This document shows positions 43,230-52,155 of a stretch of 64,000 bases of DNA, in pieces. The DNA is from an uncultured Odoribacter sp. GTDB taxonomy: Bacteria; Bacteroidota; Bacteroidia; Bacteroidales; Marinifilaceae. The stretch lies in the NCBI GenBank assembly GCA_910578105.1, contig CAJTPD010000002.1:331269-395268 (forward strand), in the 5' to 3' direction. Positions within the stretch are counted from its first letter, which is position 1, and each line of letters starts with the position of its first letter. The notes under the pieces were generated by a model. That model was not told the DNA's origin. It made no database searches and saw only the letters and a program-made list of their open reading frames with translations. The translations under genes and the position numbers were made by a program.

Positions 43230-44453
43230 TTATTTCTCTAAATCGTATTCTTTCAATTTCCGATAGAGGGTCCTTTCTGAAATTCCCAGGTCTAAAGCTG
43301 CCAGTTTGCGTTTCCCATGGTTTTTTTCCAAAGCTTTCAGAATCATTTCTTTTTCTTTTTCTTCTAAAGAAAAGGATTCTTCTATAACGGCCTCTGATTC
43401 CTGTTCGTCAGGGTGAGGATACGCAGTTGGATTGGCAGATGGAAGACCGGAAGTGTAATTTTCATATAAATTTCTGAGAACAAGTGATGTTCCGGGCTCT
43501 GTAGTTTGGTGTATGTTTGGTTCATTTTGCATTAAATCATAAACGAGTCTTTTTAGTTCAGTCATATCTTTTTTCATATCGAAAAGGATTTTATACAGGA
43601 TTTCCCTTTCGGATGCGAAACTGGCTTCTCCGTTATCGTGGTTTGTTGTAAGGATAGGAAGCATGGGGTCATTTTCCGGGATATACTTCCGGAGAGTGGC
43701 ACCATTTACTAATCTTTCTTGTTCTATGACAGAAATTTGTTCAGTAATATTTTTCAATTGACGGATATTGCCCGGCCACCGGTAGGTCTGTAAAGTTTGT
43801 ATTGCATCTTCGGACAAACGAACTGTTGGCATTCTGTATTTTTCTGCAAAGTCGGCGGCAAATTTCCGGAATAACAGGGGTATATCCTCTTTGCGTTCCC
43901 GCAATGGGGGAATTGTGATTGGTATGGTATTCAGACGATAATATAAATCTTCCCGGAATTTTCCGTTTTTTACCGCATAAGGGATATCCAGATTGGTGGC
44001 GGCAATGACCCGTACATTCGTTTTTTGTACTTTAGAGGAGCCGACACGGATAAATTCCCCGGTTTCCAGAATTCTTAACAGACGGGCTTGAGTAGGCAAT
44101 GGTAGTTCTCCGACTTCGTCCAGAAAAATAGTACCACCATCTGTAACTTCGAAATAGCCTTTCCGGTCGGATACGGCTCCGGTAAATGCTCCTTTTTCAT
44201 GACCGAAAAGTTCGGAATCTATAGTTCCTTCCGGAATAGCTCCACAGTTTACGGCTATATATTGTGCGTGTTTCCGGGCACTGTATGCGTGAATAATTCT
44301 TGGGAAGATTTCTTTACCGACTCCGCTTTCTCCGGTGATTAGTACGGATAAATCGGTAGGAGCCACCTGCATTGCTATATCAATTGCCCGATTTAAACCT
44401 GCATTGTTTCCGATTATTTCGAATCGTTGTTTAATGGTTTGTATTTCTTCCAT
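43230..44453 (-). CDS. Sigma-54-dependent transcriptional activator (AAA+ and Fis-type HTH, no sensor domain)
   Basis: This activator opens promoters held by RpoN. The 407-residue protein begins almost directly with the AAA+ domain: ITGESGVGKEIFPR (Walker A), GAFTGA loop in GHEKGAFTGAVSDR, and TIFLDEVGELPLPTQARLLR (Walker B). A linker of about 90 residues follows, then a Fis-type helix-turn-helix at the end (KNHGKRKLAALDLGISERTLYRKLKEYD). It has no receiver or GAF domain, so its activity must be set by level or by a partner. It is the first gene of the operon lptE-TPR-secG. Its promoter box is at 44504-44511. Confidence 0.93.
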   Translation of the reverse strand: MEEIQTIKQRFEIIGNNAGLNRAIDIAMQVAPTDLSVLITGESGVGKEIFPRIIHAYSARKHAQYIAVNCGAIPEGTIDSELFGHEKGAFTGAVSDRKGYFEVTDGGTIFLDEVGELPLPTQARLLRILETGEFIRVGSSKVQKTNVRVIAATNLDIPYAVKNGKFREDLYYRLNTIPITIPPLRERKEDIPLLFRKFAADFAEKYRMPTVRLSEDAIQTLQTYRWPGNIRQLKNITEQISVIEQERLVNGATLRKYIPENDPMLPILTTNHDNGEASFASEREILYKILFDMKKDMTELKRLVYDLMQNEPNIHQTTEPGTSLVLRNLYENYTSGLPSANPTAYPHPDEQESEAVIEESFSLEEKEKEMILKALEKNHGKRKLAALDLGISERTLYRKLKEYDLEK

Positions 44454-44503
44454 AGTCCTTGCTCTATAAATTCTTTTCTTGGGGTAAAAAACCGTCGTTT
44501 TGA

Positions 44504-44511
44504 CAAAATTA
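44504..44511 (-). promoter_or_regulatory. -7 promoter box of the sigma-54-regulator/lptE/secG operon
   Basis: TAATTTTG on the minus strand matches TAnnTTTG, 51 bases before the start codon of the regulator gene. Confidence 0.55.
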
Positions 44512-44590
44512 CATTAAAAACCCTGAATCCCGAAAAATATGCGTGTTTTTTCCGAATCGGAAGAAGAAACGGAGGATATGGGCAAAATAG

Positions 44591-44651
44591 ATAAACAGGT
44601 AAATTTATTTTATGAGCCGTTTTACCTATTTTATTTATTTTATCTGTTTAT
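44591..44651 (+). promoter_or_regulatory. AT-rich inverted repeats and TTACCTATTTT...TGTTTAT motif before the first ECF sigma gene
   Basis: AGGTAAA (44597-44603) faces TTTACCT (44621-44627), and the outer ATAAACAG faces CTGTTTAT. The right arm contains TTACCTATTTT, and TGTTTAT begins 21 bases after ACCT. A near copy of this layout lies at 45288-45315 between the sigma and fecR genes. It may be a site used by the ECF sigma factor itself, but that is a guess. Confidence 0.35.
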
Positions 44652-44668
44652 TCCTTTTATCTTTTTCC

Positions 44669-44676
44669 TATATTTG
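44669..44676 (+). promoter_or_regulatory. -7 promoter box of the first ECF sigma gene
   Basis: TATATTTG matches TAnnTTTG, 20 bases before the sigma ATG. This suggests basal transcription by the housekeeping sigma factor. Confidence 0.55.
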
Positions 44677-44696
44677 CCACAAAACGAACGAAGGAC

Positions 44697-45269
44697 ATGT
44701 TTGACAGCGAACGTTTTATCGTAGAACTGAACAGAAAGAAAGATACGGCCTGGTTGCGGTTGTATGAAGAGTTTTATCCGGCATTGTGTGCCTATGCGGC
44801 GAGATTGCTTCATGAGAATGCCGGAGTAGAGGATATTGTTCAGGAATGTATGATTGGGTTGTGGCATTCTTCGTTGCATTTTAACAATGTCAGAGCTTTG
44901 GCTGGCTGGCTTTATAAAGCTGTGTATAGCCGTGCATTGAATTTGCTTCGAGACCGTAATAATGCCCGTCGTTTGTTGGGAAATTATACTTCAGAGTTTA
45001 TATATTCTGAAGAGATGGCTATTGAACTTGCTATTGAAGAAAGTGTAATAGCTAAATTACGGCTGGTTCTTGCTGAGCTCTCCGGGCAACAGAGAAATGT
45101 GATGAATTTAAGTCTCGAAGGTTATAAAGTCCGGGAGATTGCATCGATTCTGGGAATTTCTGAAAATACAGTAAAGATGCAGAAAAAACGGGCTTATGCT
45201 ATGATTCGGGAACGCATGGGAATGGTTTGGGGAGTGTTGTTGGCAACAATTTTTTCCGATTTTTTTTAA
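44697..45269 (+). CDS. ECF-type RNA polymerase sigma factor (first SusC/D locus)
   Basis: The 190-residue protein is an ECF sigma factor of the FecI-like group found with SusC/SusD genes. Region 2 spans about residues 25-95 (YAARLLHENAGVEDIVQECMIGLWHS, GWLYKAVYSRALNLLRDRN). Region 4 spans about 125-180 (LSGQQRNVMNLSLEGYKVREIASILGISENTVKMQKKRAYAMI), with a clear helix-turn-helix. It is expected to be held by the FecR protein coded 60 bases downstream and released when the receptor binds its ligand. The C-terminus ends in a hydrophobic tail (VLLATIFSDFF). Confidence 0.92.
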   Translation: MFDSERFIVELNRKKDTAWLRLYEEFYPALCAYAARLLHENAGVEDIVQECMIGLWHSSLHFNNVRALAGWLYKAVYSRALNLLRDRNNARRLLGNYTSEFIYSEEMAIELAIEESVIAKLRLVLAELSGQQRNVMNLSLEGYKVREIASILGISENTVKMQKKRAYAMIRERMGMVWGVLLATIFSDFF

Positions 45270-45287
45270 AATTCTGTTTTTTTTTGT

Positions 45288-45317
45288 TACCTATTTTTTT
45301 ATGTCGTGTGTTTATAT
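45288..45317 (+). promoter_or_regulatory. Possible ECF-sigma promoter between sigma and fecR (first locus)
   Basis: TTACCTATTTTTTT is followed, 20 bases after ACCT, by TGTTTATAT. The same arrangement occurs at 44622-44651, and a weaker one (ACCCCTTTTTT ... TGTTATATAT) lies at 58900-58931 in the second locus. Position and recurrence suggest a shared promoter element. The AT-richness makes chance likely enough to keep confidence low. Confidence 0.35.
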
Positions 45318-45329
45318 TAAAAACATGAC

Positions 45330-46430
45330 ATGAATACCTGGAATGATATATATGATTATTCTGATAAAATTTTCAGGCAGGTTTTAGAACAGATTGAGGA
45401 AGAAAAGCCGGTGAATGAGTTCAGCAGTCCGGAGATACTGAATGGACGTTTGCAGGAGCAACTTCAATATGATTCTTTTTCAGCTTATCGAAAATTAAAA
45501 AAACACAGACGGAGACATACAGTGCGTTGGTATGGTGTGGCAGCAGGAATTATGTTGTTTCTGGGTTTGACTTGGGGATGGTTGGGCCAGGGACCTGACA
45601 GCGAGGACTTGTTGACCGAAACCATTTGTCCCGGTAATAAAAAAGCAGTATTGGCTCTGGCAGATGGTTCAGTTTGGTACGTTGGTGATACAGTTATGAC
45701 AATCACTACTGCCCGGGAAAATATCTGTATCGATTCGAATGGGTTGTTCTTCCGGACTCCCAAAGAAGTAGTTCAATGTGATGATGACACTTATCATTTT
45801 TTGACGGTTCCGCGGGGTGGAGAATTTACGATGACGTTGTCCGATGGTAGCCGGGTGTGGTTGAATGCCGAGTCGGAGCTTCGTTTCCCTTTGCAATTTG
45901 CATCCGGCCGGCGTAAGGTATTTTTGACGGGAGAAGCTTATTTTGAGGTGGAAAAAGATACAGAACATCCTTTTATTGTAGAAGTAAACGGTTCGGAAAT
46001 CGAAGTATTGGGGACCGGTTTTAATGTACGTTCTTACCGGAATGAAGGACGGGTTGTGACTACTTTGGCCGAAGGGAATGTATGTTTTAGAAGTGCAGAT
46101 TCCAGAATTTTATTGGAACCGGGGGAACAGAGTATTCTTAATGAAGATGGTGTGCTTTGGAAACAGAAGGTGGATATATATCCTTATATTGCTTGGAAAG
46201 ATGGACGTTTTGTTTTTCGCAAACAGCGTTTGGAAGATATCATGACGACGGTAGGGCGTTGGTACAATGTAGAAGTCCGGTTTAAAGATGAAGAGTCGAA
46301 AAACATTACTTTCTCCGGTGGAATGATGCGGTATGAAGGTTTTGAGGTGTTTGTGAAAATGATAGAGGCAATCGGGAGCGTAAAGTGTAATATTGAAGGA
46401 ACAACGGTGTGTGTTGCTAAAAATAAATAA
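45330..46430 (+). CDS. FecR-family anti-sigma factor (first SusC/D locus)
   Basis: This inner-membrane signal relay has 366 residues. A cytoplasmic part (~1-75) holds the sigma factor, and one membrane helix lies at about 70-86 (WYGVAAGIMLFLGLTWGW). The periplasmic FecR domain follows (~165-265, VPRGGEFTMTLSDGSRVWLNAESELRFPLQF, REVFLTGEAYFEV-like). A C-terminal DUF4974-type domain closes it (~285-366, FRKQRLEDIMTTVGRWYNVEVRFKDE). It should contact the STN domain of the SusC receptor downstream. The 76 bases to susC hold a hairpin at 46431-46463. Confidence 0.92.
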   Translation: MNTWNDIYDYSDKIFRQVLEQIEEEKPVNEFSSPEILNGRLQEQLQYDSFSAYRKLKKHRRRHTVRWYGVAAGIMLFLGLTWGWLGQGPDSEDLLTETICPGNKKAVLALADGSVWYVGDTVMTITTARENICIDSNGLFFRTPKEVVQCDDDTYHFLTVPRGGEFTMTLSDGSRVWLNAESELRFPLQFASGRRKVFLTGEAYFEVEKDTEHPFIVEVNGSEIEVLGTGFNVRSYRNEGRVVTTLAEGNVCFRSADSRILLEPGEQSILNEDGVLWKQKVDIYPYIAWKDGRFVFRKQRLEDIMTTVGRWYNVEVRFKDEESKNITFSGGMMRYEGFEVFVKMIEAIGSVKCNIEGTTVCVAKNK

Positions 46431-46463
46431 AAAAGACAGGACATTGGTACTGTCCCGTCTTTT
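46431..46463 (+). promoter_or_regulatory. Hairpin between fecR and susC (first locus)
   Basis: AAAAGACAGGAC at 46431-46442 pairs with GTCCCGTCTTTT at 46452-46463 (one mismatch) directly after the fecR stop. It could terminate or slow transcripts and so separate low-level regulator from high-level receptor expression. A similar hairpin stands at the same place in the second locus. Confidence 0.6.
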
Positions 46464-46506
46464 GACCGGCAAAACCGGTGATGTTTCATTATAACTAAAC
46501 AAATTT

Positions 46507-49500
46507 ATGAAAAAAAATGGAATCCGATGTCTTCTTTTGGAAAGAAGATGGTTAAAGATGTATTTAGCGATGAAGTTTTTGGTTTTATTTCTGTGCATTT
46601 CTTCTTCTCAATTGATTGCAAATGTATACAGTCAGGTTGTGAAAGTGTCTCTGGAAGTGAATAATGCTTCATTGGAACAAGTAATCCGTTTGTTGGAAAA
46701 AGAATCTGGTTATCTTTTCCTGTATGAGGATGCACAAATCGAGCAGGTAAAAGGTTTGGAACTGAAATTCAGGGATGAGGAATTGAAAACAGTATTGGAT
46801 GAATGTCTGCAAAATTCCGGATTGACCTATAAATTGATGAATCAAACCATTGTCATTGTGCGTAAGGAACCGGCAAAACAAACCAATGCAATTGAAAAGG
46901 TGATTGTCCGGGGAGTGGTTAAGGACGTGAAAGGGCAGACTTTGCCGGGAGTTTCTGTTGTGCTTAAAGAAACAACTATGGGTGTTGCTACGGATGCCAA
47001 TGGGAAATTTGTTATGGAGATTCCGAAAATGGAAAAAATAGTGCTTGTTTGTTCTTTTATGGGTATGGAGACCAAAGAGGTCACCTGGCGGGGAGAAAAA
47101 GAGTTGTCTGTTGTGTTAGCTGAGCAGGTTACTGAAATGGAAGAGGCGGTGGTGACTGGTATTTATACCCGGAAAAAAGAAAGTTTTACCGGTTCGGCAG
47201 CTACGTATACAAAAGAAGATTTAAAAATGATCGGGACATCCAATATCATTCAAAGTTTAAAGACGCTGGATCCTGCTATGTTGATGCTCGAGAGCAAAGA
47301 AATGGGTTCCGACCCGAATACTTTGCCGAATATTGAAATCCGGGGTAAGACGAGTGTTATCGGTTTGCAGTCCGAATTCGAGCACGACCCGAATCAGCCG
47401 TTGTTTATTCTGGATGGAGTGGAGACGGATTTGCAGACTATTGTCAATCTGAATATGGACCGGGTGGCCAGTGTGACGATATTGAAAGATGCCGCTTCTA
47501 CGGCAATTTACGGTTCGAAGGCTGCTAACGGTGTCATTGTTGTGGAAACCGTACAGCCGGAAGCCGGGAAATTGCGTCTTTCTTATAACGGAAATTATGG
47601 AATATCATTTCCGGATCTGACTGATTACAATTTGATGAATGCCAGAGAGAAACTGGAGTTTGAACGGTTATCGGGAAAATATACGGATAAGAATAATAGT
47701 TATATAACTCAGGTGGCGTTGGATGAAAAATATTTCCGTCGTTTGATGGAAGTGGAACGGGGGGTGGATACTTATTGGTTGAGCGAGCCTTTACGGACGG
47801 TGTTCAATCATAGCCACAATTTGTATATTGATGGTGGTGATGAGGCTATGCGTTACGGTTTGGGCTTGGGATATAAAAATAGTGACGGTGTGATGAAAGG
47901 GTCGAACCGGGATATTTTTAGTGGCAATATCGATTTGTCTTACCGGAAAAAGAGTTTGTTGTTTTCCAATAAGTTCAGTATGGATGTGACAAATTCGGAA
48001 CGGGAACCGGTCAGTTTTTCCGATTTTGCCTGGGCTAATCCTTACAACCGGAAGACAACCGAAAACGGTGAGATTCCGATGTATCTGGAAGGACCGGATC
48101 AACAAACTGATGAATATATAAATCCTTTGTATAAATTGAATATTAAAAATACGAATGAGACAAAGACAATTACTCTACGGGACAATTTTATTGCAGAGTG
48201 GCAGATTTTGAGTTCTTTGCGTTTACAGGGACGTTTCGGTTTAAGCAAAAGTATTTCGAAGACGGAGGCATTTAAGTCACCGAAACATCCTGAGTTCAGG
48301 GAAACGGAGCAGTTGAAGCGGGGGTCATTTACCAGCAATACAACCGAGACTTTTTCTTATAATGGCGATTTGAATCTGACTTTTGGCAAATTGATAGCCG
48401 AAAGGCATCAGGTAAATGTAGTGGGCGGAATGTCCATCAATCAGAACAAGACGAGCCGGGATGGCTATTCGGCTATTGGTTTTACCAGTGATTTTCATAT
48501 CAATCCTGCTTTTTCCATGGGTTTCACGGATGGACAAAAACCGTCTTTTTCGAGAGAAAAGAGCCGTGCTGCCAGTTTTTTTATGAATGTCAATTATTCG
48601 TTTGCCAACCGTTATCTGATGGATTGTAATGTGCGGTCGGACGGTACGTCCCGTTTCGGAGCCAATAAACGTTTTTCAACGACTTGGGCAGTCGGTCTGG
48701 CATGGAACCTGCACAATGAGAATTTTATGAAGGCTTTGGAAATATTCGATAACTTCAAAATCAGAGCCTCCATCGGTAATCCCGGGAACCAGAATTTCGA
48801 TGCCTACCAGGCAATGAAGACTTACCGTTATAATGTGACGAATCAGAATGTATTCGGGACGAGTGCCATTATCGACAGGTTCGGTAATAAAAATCTGGAC
48901 TGGCAGCGGACATTGGATAAAAATATCGGTGTGGACCTTGCCATGCTCGGAAATCGTTTGAAGGTAGCAGTGGATTACTATTACAAAGATACAGATCCCT
49001 TACTGGTAAGTCTCGGAATGCCACCTTCCCTTGGTACAACTAGTATTTATACGAATTTTGGCCGCCAGATTTCTCAGGGATGGAACGGAACTCTTTCCGG
49101 AACGGTTATTAAGAAGAATGATTTGAGCTGGACGATTAATTTTAATTTCCGGACTTCTCAATCGGAATACCGGGAAATCGGTGATAAGCTGGATTATTTG
49201 AATGAGAAAGGAAGTTCGAAGACATTATTACGGTATTATGAAGGGGCAAGTCCGGATGATATGTGGGCTGTGCCGTCATTGGGAATTGATCCGGCTACGG
49301 GGCGTGAGGTATTTTTGAAAAAAGACGGAACGCAGACGTTTATTTATTCTGCTGATGATGAGGTGGTGGTTGGCTCTTCCCGTCCTGATGTGGAGGGAAT
49401 TATCGGAACTTCTTTCTACTGGAAAGGTTTTTCTGCTTCTGTAAATTTCCGTTACCGTATAGGTGGCGAGGTGATGGCTTCGGCTTTGTATAATAAGGTG

Positions 49501-49845
49501 GAAAATATTTCCGATGCAATGGTTTACCGTAATCAGGACAAAAGGGCTTTATACGATAGGTGGCAGAAACCCGGTGACCATGCCAAATTTAAAGGAATCC
49601 AGGAAAATAATTCGACAACACCGATGTCTTCACGTTTTGTTATGACAGAGAATACTTTCTCCGGGGAGTCTATATCCCTAGGGTATGAGACGAATGCTAC
49701 GTGGCTGAAGTATATCGGAGCAAACGGTTTGACACTGAGGGCTTATATGAATGAAATATTCCGGATTTCTTCTTTCAAAGAAGAGAGAGGTACCGAATAT
49801 CCGTTTGCACGAAGCGTGACCTTTTCTTTGAGTTTAAGATTTTAA
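46507..49845 (+). CDS. SusC/RagA-family TonB-linked receptor with STN signalling domain (first locus)
   Basis: This outer-membrane importer has 1112 residues. It has a signal segment to about residue 42, an STN domain (~45-118, VKVSLEVNNASLEQVIRLLEKESGYLFLY), a carboxypeptidase-regulatory-like domain (~130-205), a plug (~210-345, with EMEEAVVTGIYTRKK and DAASTAIYGSKAANGVIVVET), and a large barrel ending SVTFSLSLRF. The STN domain matches the ECF sigma/FecR pair upstream, so this is a transducing receptor that induces its own operon. With the SusD lipoprotein 14 bases downstream it forms a lid-and-barrel uptake complex. The ligand is not known. The gene neighbourhood argues against a glycan. 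Confidence 0.94.
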   Translation: MKKNGIRCLLLERRWLKMYLAMKFLVLFLCISSSQLIANVYSQVVKVSLEVNNASLEQVIRLLEKESGYLFLYEDAQIEQVKGLELKFRDEELKTVLDECLQNSGLTYKLMNQTIVIVRKEPAKQTNAIEKVIVRGVVKDVKGQTLPGVSVVLKETTMGVATDANGKFVMEIPKMEKIVLVCSFMGMETKEVTWRGEKELSVVLAEQVTEMEEAVVTGIYTRKKESFTGSAATYTKEDLKMIGTSNIIQSLKTLDPAMLMLESKEMGSDPNTLPNIEIRGKTSVIGLQSEFEHDPNQPLFILDGVETDLQTIVNLNMDRVASVTILKDAASTAIYGSKAANGVIVVETVQPEAGKLRLSYNGNYGISFPDLTDYNLMNAREKLEFERLSGKYTDKNNSYITQVALDEKYFRRLMEVERGVDTYWLSEPLRTVFNHSHNLYIDGGDEAMRYGLGLGYKNSDGVMKGSNRDIFSGNIDLSYRKKSLLFSNKFSMDVTNSEREPVSFSDFAWANPYNRKTTENGEIPMYLEGPDQQTDEYINPLYKLNIKNTNETKTITLRDNFIAEWQILSSLRLQGRFGLSKSISKTEAFKSPKHPEFRETEQLKRGSFTSNTTETFSYNGDLNLTFGKLIAERHQVNVVGGMSINQNKTSRDGYSAIGFTSDFHINPAFSMGFTDGQKPSFSREKSRAASFFMNVNYSFANRYLMDCNVRSDGTSRFGANKRFSTTWAVGLAWNLHNENFMKALEIFDNFKIRASIGNPGNQNFDAYQAMKTYRYNVTNQNVFGTSAIIDRFGNKNLDWQRTLDKNIGVDLAMLGNRLKVAVDYYYKDTDPLLVSLGMPPSLGTTSIYTNFGRQISQGWNGTLSGTVIKKNDLSWTINFNFRTSQSEYREIGDKLDYLNEKGSSKTLLRYYEGASPDDMWAVPSLGIDPATGREVFLKKDGTQTFIYSADDEVVVGSSRPDVEGIIGTSFYWKGFSASVNFRYRIGGEVMASALYNKVENISDAMVYRNQDKRALYDRWQKPGDHAKFKGIQENNSTTPMSSRFVMTENTFSGESISLGYETNATWLKYIGANGLTLRAYMNEIFRISSFKEERGTEYPFARSVTFSLSLRF

Positions 49846-49859
49846 AATAGGAGAGTTTT

Positions 49860-51308
49860 ATGAAGACATTAATTAAATATAGTTGTATCGCTTTTTTGGC
49901 TATGTGCCAATTGTCTTGTTCCAACTGGTTGGATATTGGTTCGGAAGACCGGATTATGGAAAAAGATTTGTTCAGTACAAAAGATGGTTTTTTGACCGCA
50001 TTGAACGGGATATATATTGATTTGCTGGATAATTCTTTGTACGGAAGTACATTGACTTATGGGACAATGGATGTTCTGGCACAATATTATGACTGTTCAG
50101 AAGAAGAGCATATCTATAATGCTTTGTCCCGCTACGAAGAGGAGGCAAAAAGAGATGCAGTGGACAGGACTTGGTCAAAGGCTTGGTTCCTGATTAATAA
50201 TGCTAATACTTTACTGGAACATTGCGGGGAAGACAGGTCGGTATTGGACGATGAAAGTTATCATATTATCCGAGGAGAAGCGTTAGCGTTGAGAGCGTTG
50301 TTACATTTTGAATTGCTCCGGATTTTCGGACCGGTGTATAACCTTGACAAGAAAATGAAATGTATGCCTTATGTACGTTCTTCCGATTTGGTGGTGCGGG
50401 AAATGTTGCCGGCAGAAGAAGTGCTGAACTCTGTTTTGAATGATTTGCGTGAGGCAGAGCAAATGCTTGCCGATTATGACCCCGTGATTACAGAAGGTCC
50501 TTTGTTTTCGGCTGCCGAGGACGGTTTATCCAATGCGATGCGTTACCGTCCGTTGCGTATGAATTACTATGCGGTGCAGGCATATATTGCCCGGGTGGCA
50601 CTTTATGGTGACAATACTTCGTTAGCGGGCGACTATGCTTTGAAAGTAATAAAGGGGGCACAGGAGGACAACAAGTGGTTCCCGTTTATCGAACGGGCAG
50701 CAGCGGAAGAGTCAGATCACCAGGACCGGATTTACCAGCCTGAAATTTTATTCGGAGTATATAATCTGAACCGCAAGGTTATTTTTGAAGGAACATTTTC
50801 GAATAATTTGTCTTCTACCAGAGTGTTGAGACCGACTGAGGAATATATCGACTGGATGTACGAGAACAATATCAACGACATCCGTTATGCCTGGCATTGG
50901 GAAATGTTGGCGAGTGCAGATAAAGAAGAAGGTAATCTGCGCTATTTTGTCAAGTATAAAGAGGTTGACGACAAGGGAAAGGGGTATCAGTATCTCATGC
51001 CTTTGATGCGGATTTCGGAGATGTACCTGATTGCGGCGGAATGTACTGATGAGGGTGTGGAATATCTGAACAAGTTGAGAGGGGCCCGAAAAATCGCTAA
51101 TGTTGGCGAAGGGGCTGATTTGATAGATGAGCTTGAAAAAGAGTACCGACGGGAATTTATCGGTGAAGGTCAGTTGTTTTGGTTTTTCAAACGCAGAAAC
51201 CAGACCGATATCATGACGGGAAGCGGGGATGAGGTTGCAATGAACAAAGAAAAATATCTGTTCCGGTTACCGCAAGAGGAAGAAGATCACAGAGGAACTA
51301 ATTACTAA
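49860..51308 (+). CDS. RagB/SusD-family surface lipoprotein (first locus)
   Basis: This substrate-binding lid of the SusC barrel has 482 residues. The lipobox ends QLSC (Cys20), followed by SNWLDI as in most SusD-like proteins. TPR-like helices follow (WFLINNANTLLEHCGED, GEALALRALLHFELLRIFGPVY). The C-terminal part has MRISEMYLIAAECTDEGVEYLNKLRGAR and LEKEYRREFIGEGQLFWFFKRRN. It lies immediately after susC in the same operon. Confidence 0.94.
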   Translation: MKTLIKYSCIAFLAMCQLSCSNWLDIGSEDRIMEKDLFSTKDGFLTALNGIYIDLLDNSLYGSTLTYGTMDVLAQYYDCSEEEHIYNALSRYEEEAKRDAVDRTWSKAWFLINNANTLLEHCGEDRSVLDDESYHIIRGEALALRALLHFELLRIFGPVYNLDKKMKCMPYVRSSDLVVREMLPAEEVLNSVLNDLREAEQMLADYDPVITEGPLFSAAEDGLSNAMRYRPLRMNYYAVQAYIARVALYGDNTSLAGDYALKVIKGAQEDNKWFPFIERAAAEESDHQDRIYQPEILFGVYNLNRKVIFEGTFSNNLSSTRVLRPTEEYIDWMYENNINDIRYAWHWEMLASADKEEGNLRYFVKYKEVDDKGKGYQYLMPLMRISEMYLIAAECTDEGVEYLNKLRGARKIANVGEGADLIDELEKEYRREFIGEGQLFWFFKRRNQTDIMTGSGDEVAMNKEKYLFRLPQEEEDHRGTNY

Positions 51309-51328
51309 TTTTTTTATTCGGAAAAGCT

Positions 51329-52144
51329 ATGAAATTCATATTGAAAATAGGTTTGTTGTTGTTTTTACCGTTATTGGTATGGAATTGTGATTCGGAGATG
51401 ATGGACTACGAGGGGAAGGACGGCGTGTATTTTATGATGCAGACACCTCCTCAGAGTGGTTATGGCGAACAGGAAAGGTGGGAGTATGTGGATACGACTC
51501 TTATTAATTTTTCTTCTGTGATGGGGAATGATACCGTATTACCGATACGGATACGGGTAATGGGAAATGTGACGGATTATGACCGTAGTGTCTCTTTCCG
51601 GATTGTATCTCAGGAATCTACTGTAAAGGAAGGGGAAGATTATGAAGGTTTTAATCAGAATCCCTTGATTCCGGCCCATGAACGGCAGGTAGATATACCT
51701 TGTCGTTTTATAAAGACAGAGAAGTTGGCTAAAGAAAAGTTGACACTTTCTATGGTTTTGGAGTTGCAGGCGAATGATGATTTTACCTTGCCTTTACCTT
51801 GGTGGCAACCTTTTGGTGATATTAGTGGTAGCCGTACAGATTCTGTCAATGTAATCCGTCATGTAATTCTGATTAGTAACGAGGTGCGGATACCGGGATG
51901 GTGGCCGGTTGAGTATTGGGGGAATTGGTCTATTAAGAAGTTTGAAATCATGTGCGAACTTTTTCATATGACATGGGAGGATTTCAATAAAATGAACAGA
52001 GCAGATGAAACCCGGGCACGAATTATGGGACAAAATCTGGATAAATATTTGAAGGAAAGAGAAAAGGATGGTAAGACTATTTATGAAGACGAACTGGACG
52101 AAAATGGTGATTTAGTGAAAATGACTGCCGGAAAATCTATCTAA
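51329..52144 (+). CDS. DUF4843-type lipoprotein (first locus)
   Basis: The 271-residue lipoprotein (lipobox LVWNC, Cys20) follows with DSEMMDYEGKDGVYFMMQ, the start typical of DUF4843 proteins that accompany SusC/SusD pairs. It has immunoglobulin-like strands in the middle (RIRVMGNVTDYDRSVSFRIV, EGEDYEGF). The position after SusD suggests an extra surface ligand-binding or complex subunit, like SusE-type proteins. This is inferred from position. Twenty bases separate it from susD. Confidence 0.8.
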   Translation: MKFILKIGLLLFLPLLVWNCDSEMMDYEGKDGVYFMMQTPPQSGYGEQERWEYVDTTLINFSSVMGNDTVLPIRIRVMGNVTDYDRSVSFRIVSQESTVKEGEDYEGFNQNPLIPAHERQVDIPCRFIKTEKLAKEKLTLSMVLELQANDDFTLPLPWWQPFGDISGSRTDSVNVIRHVILISNEVRIPGWWPVEYWGNWSIKKFEIMCELFHMTWEDFNKMNRADETRARIMGQNLDKYLKEREKDGKTIYEDELDENGDLVKMTAGKSI

Positions 52145-52155
52145 AATGAAAATAT

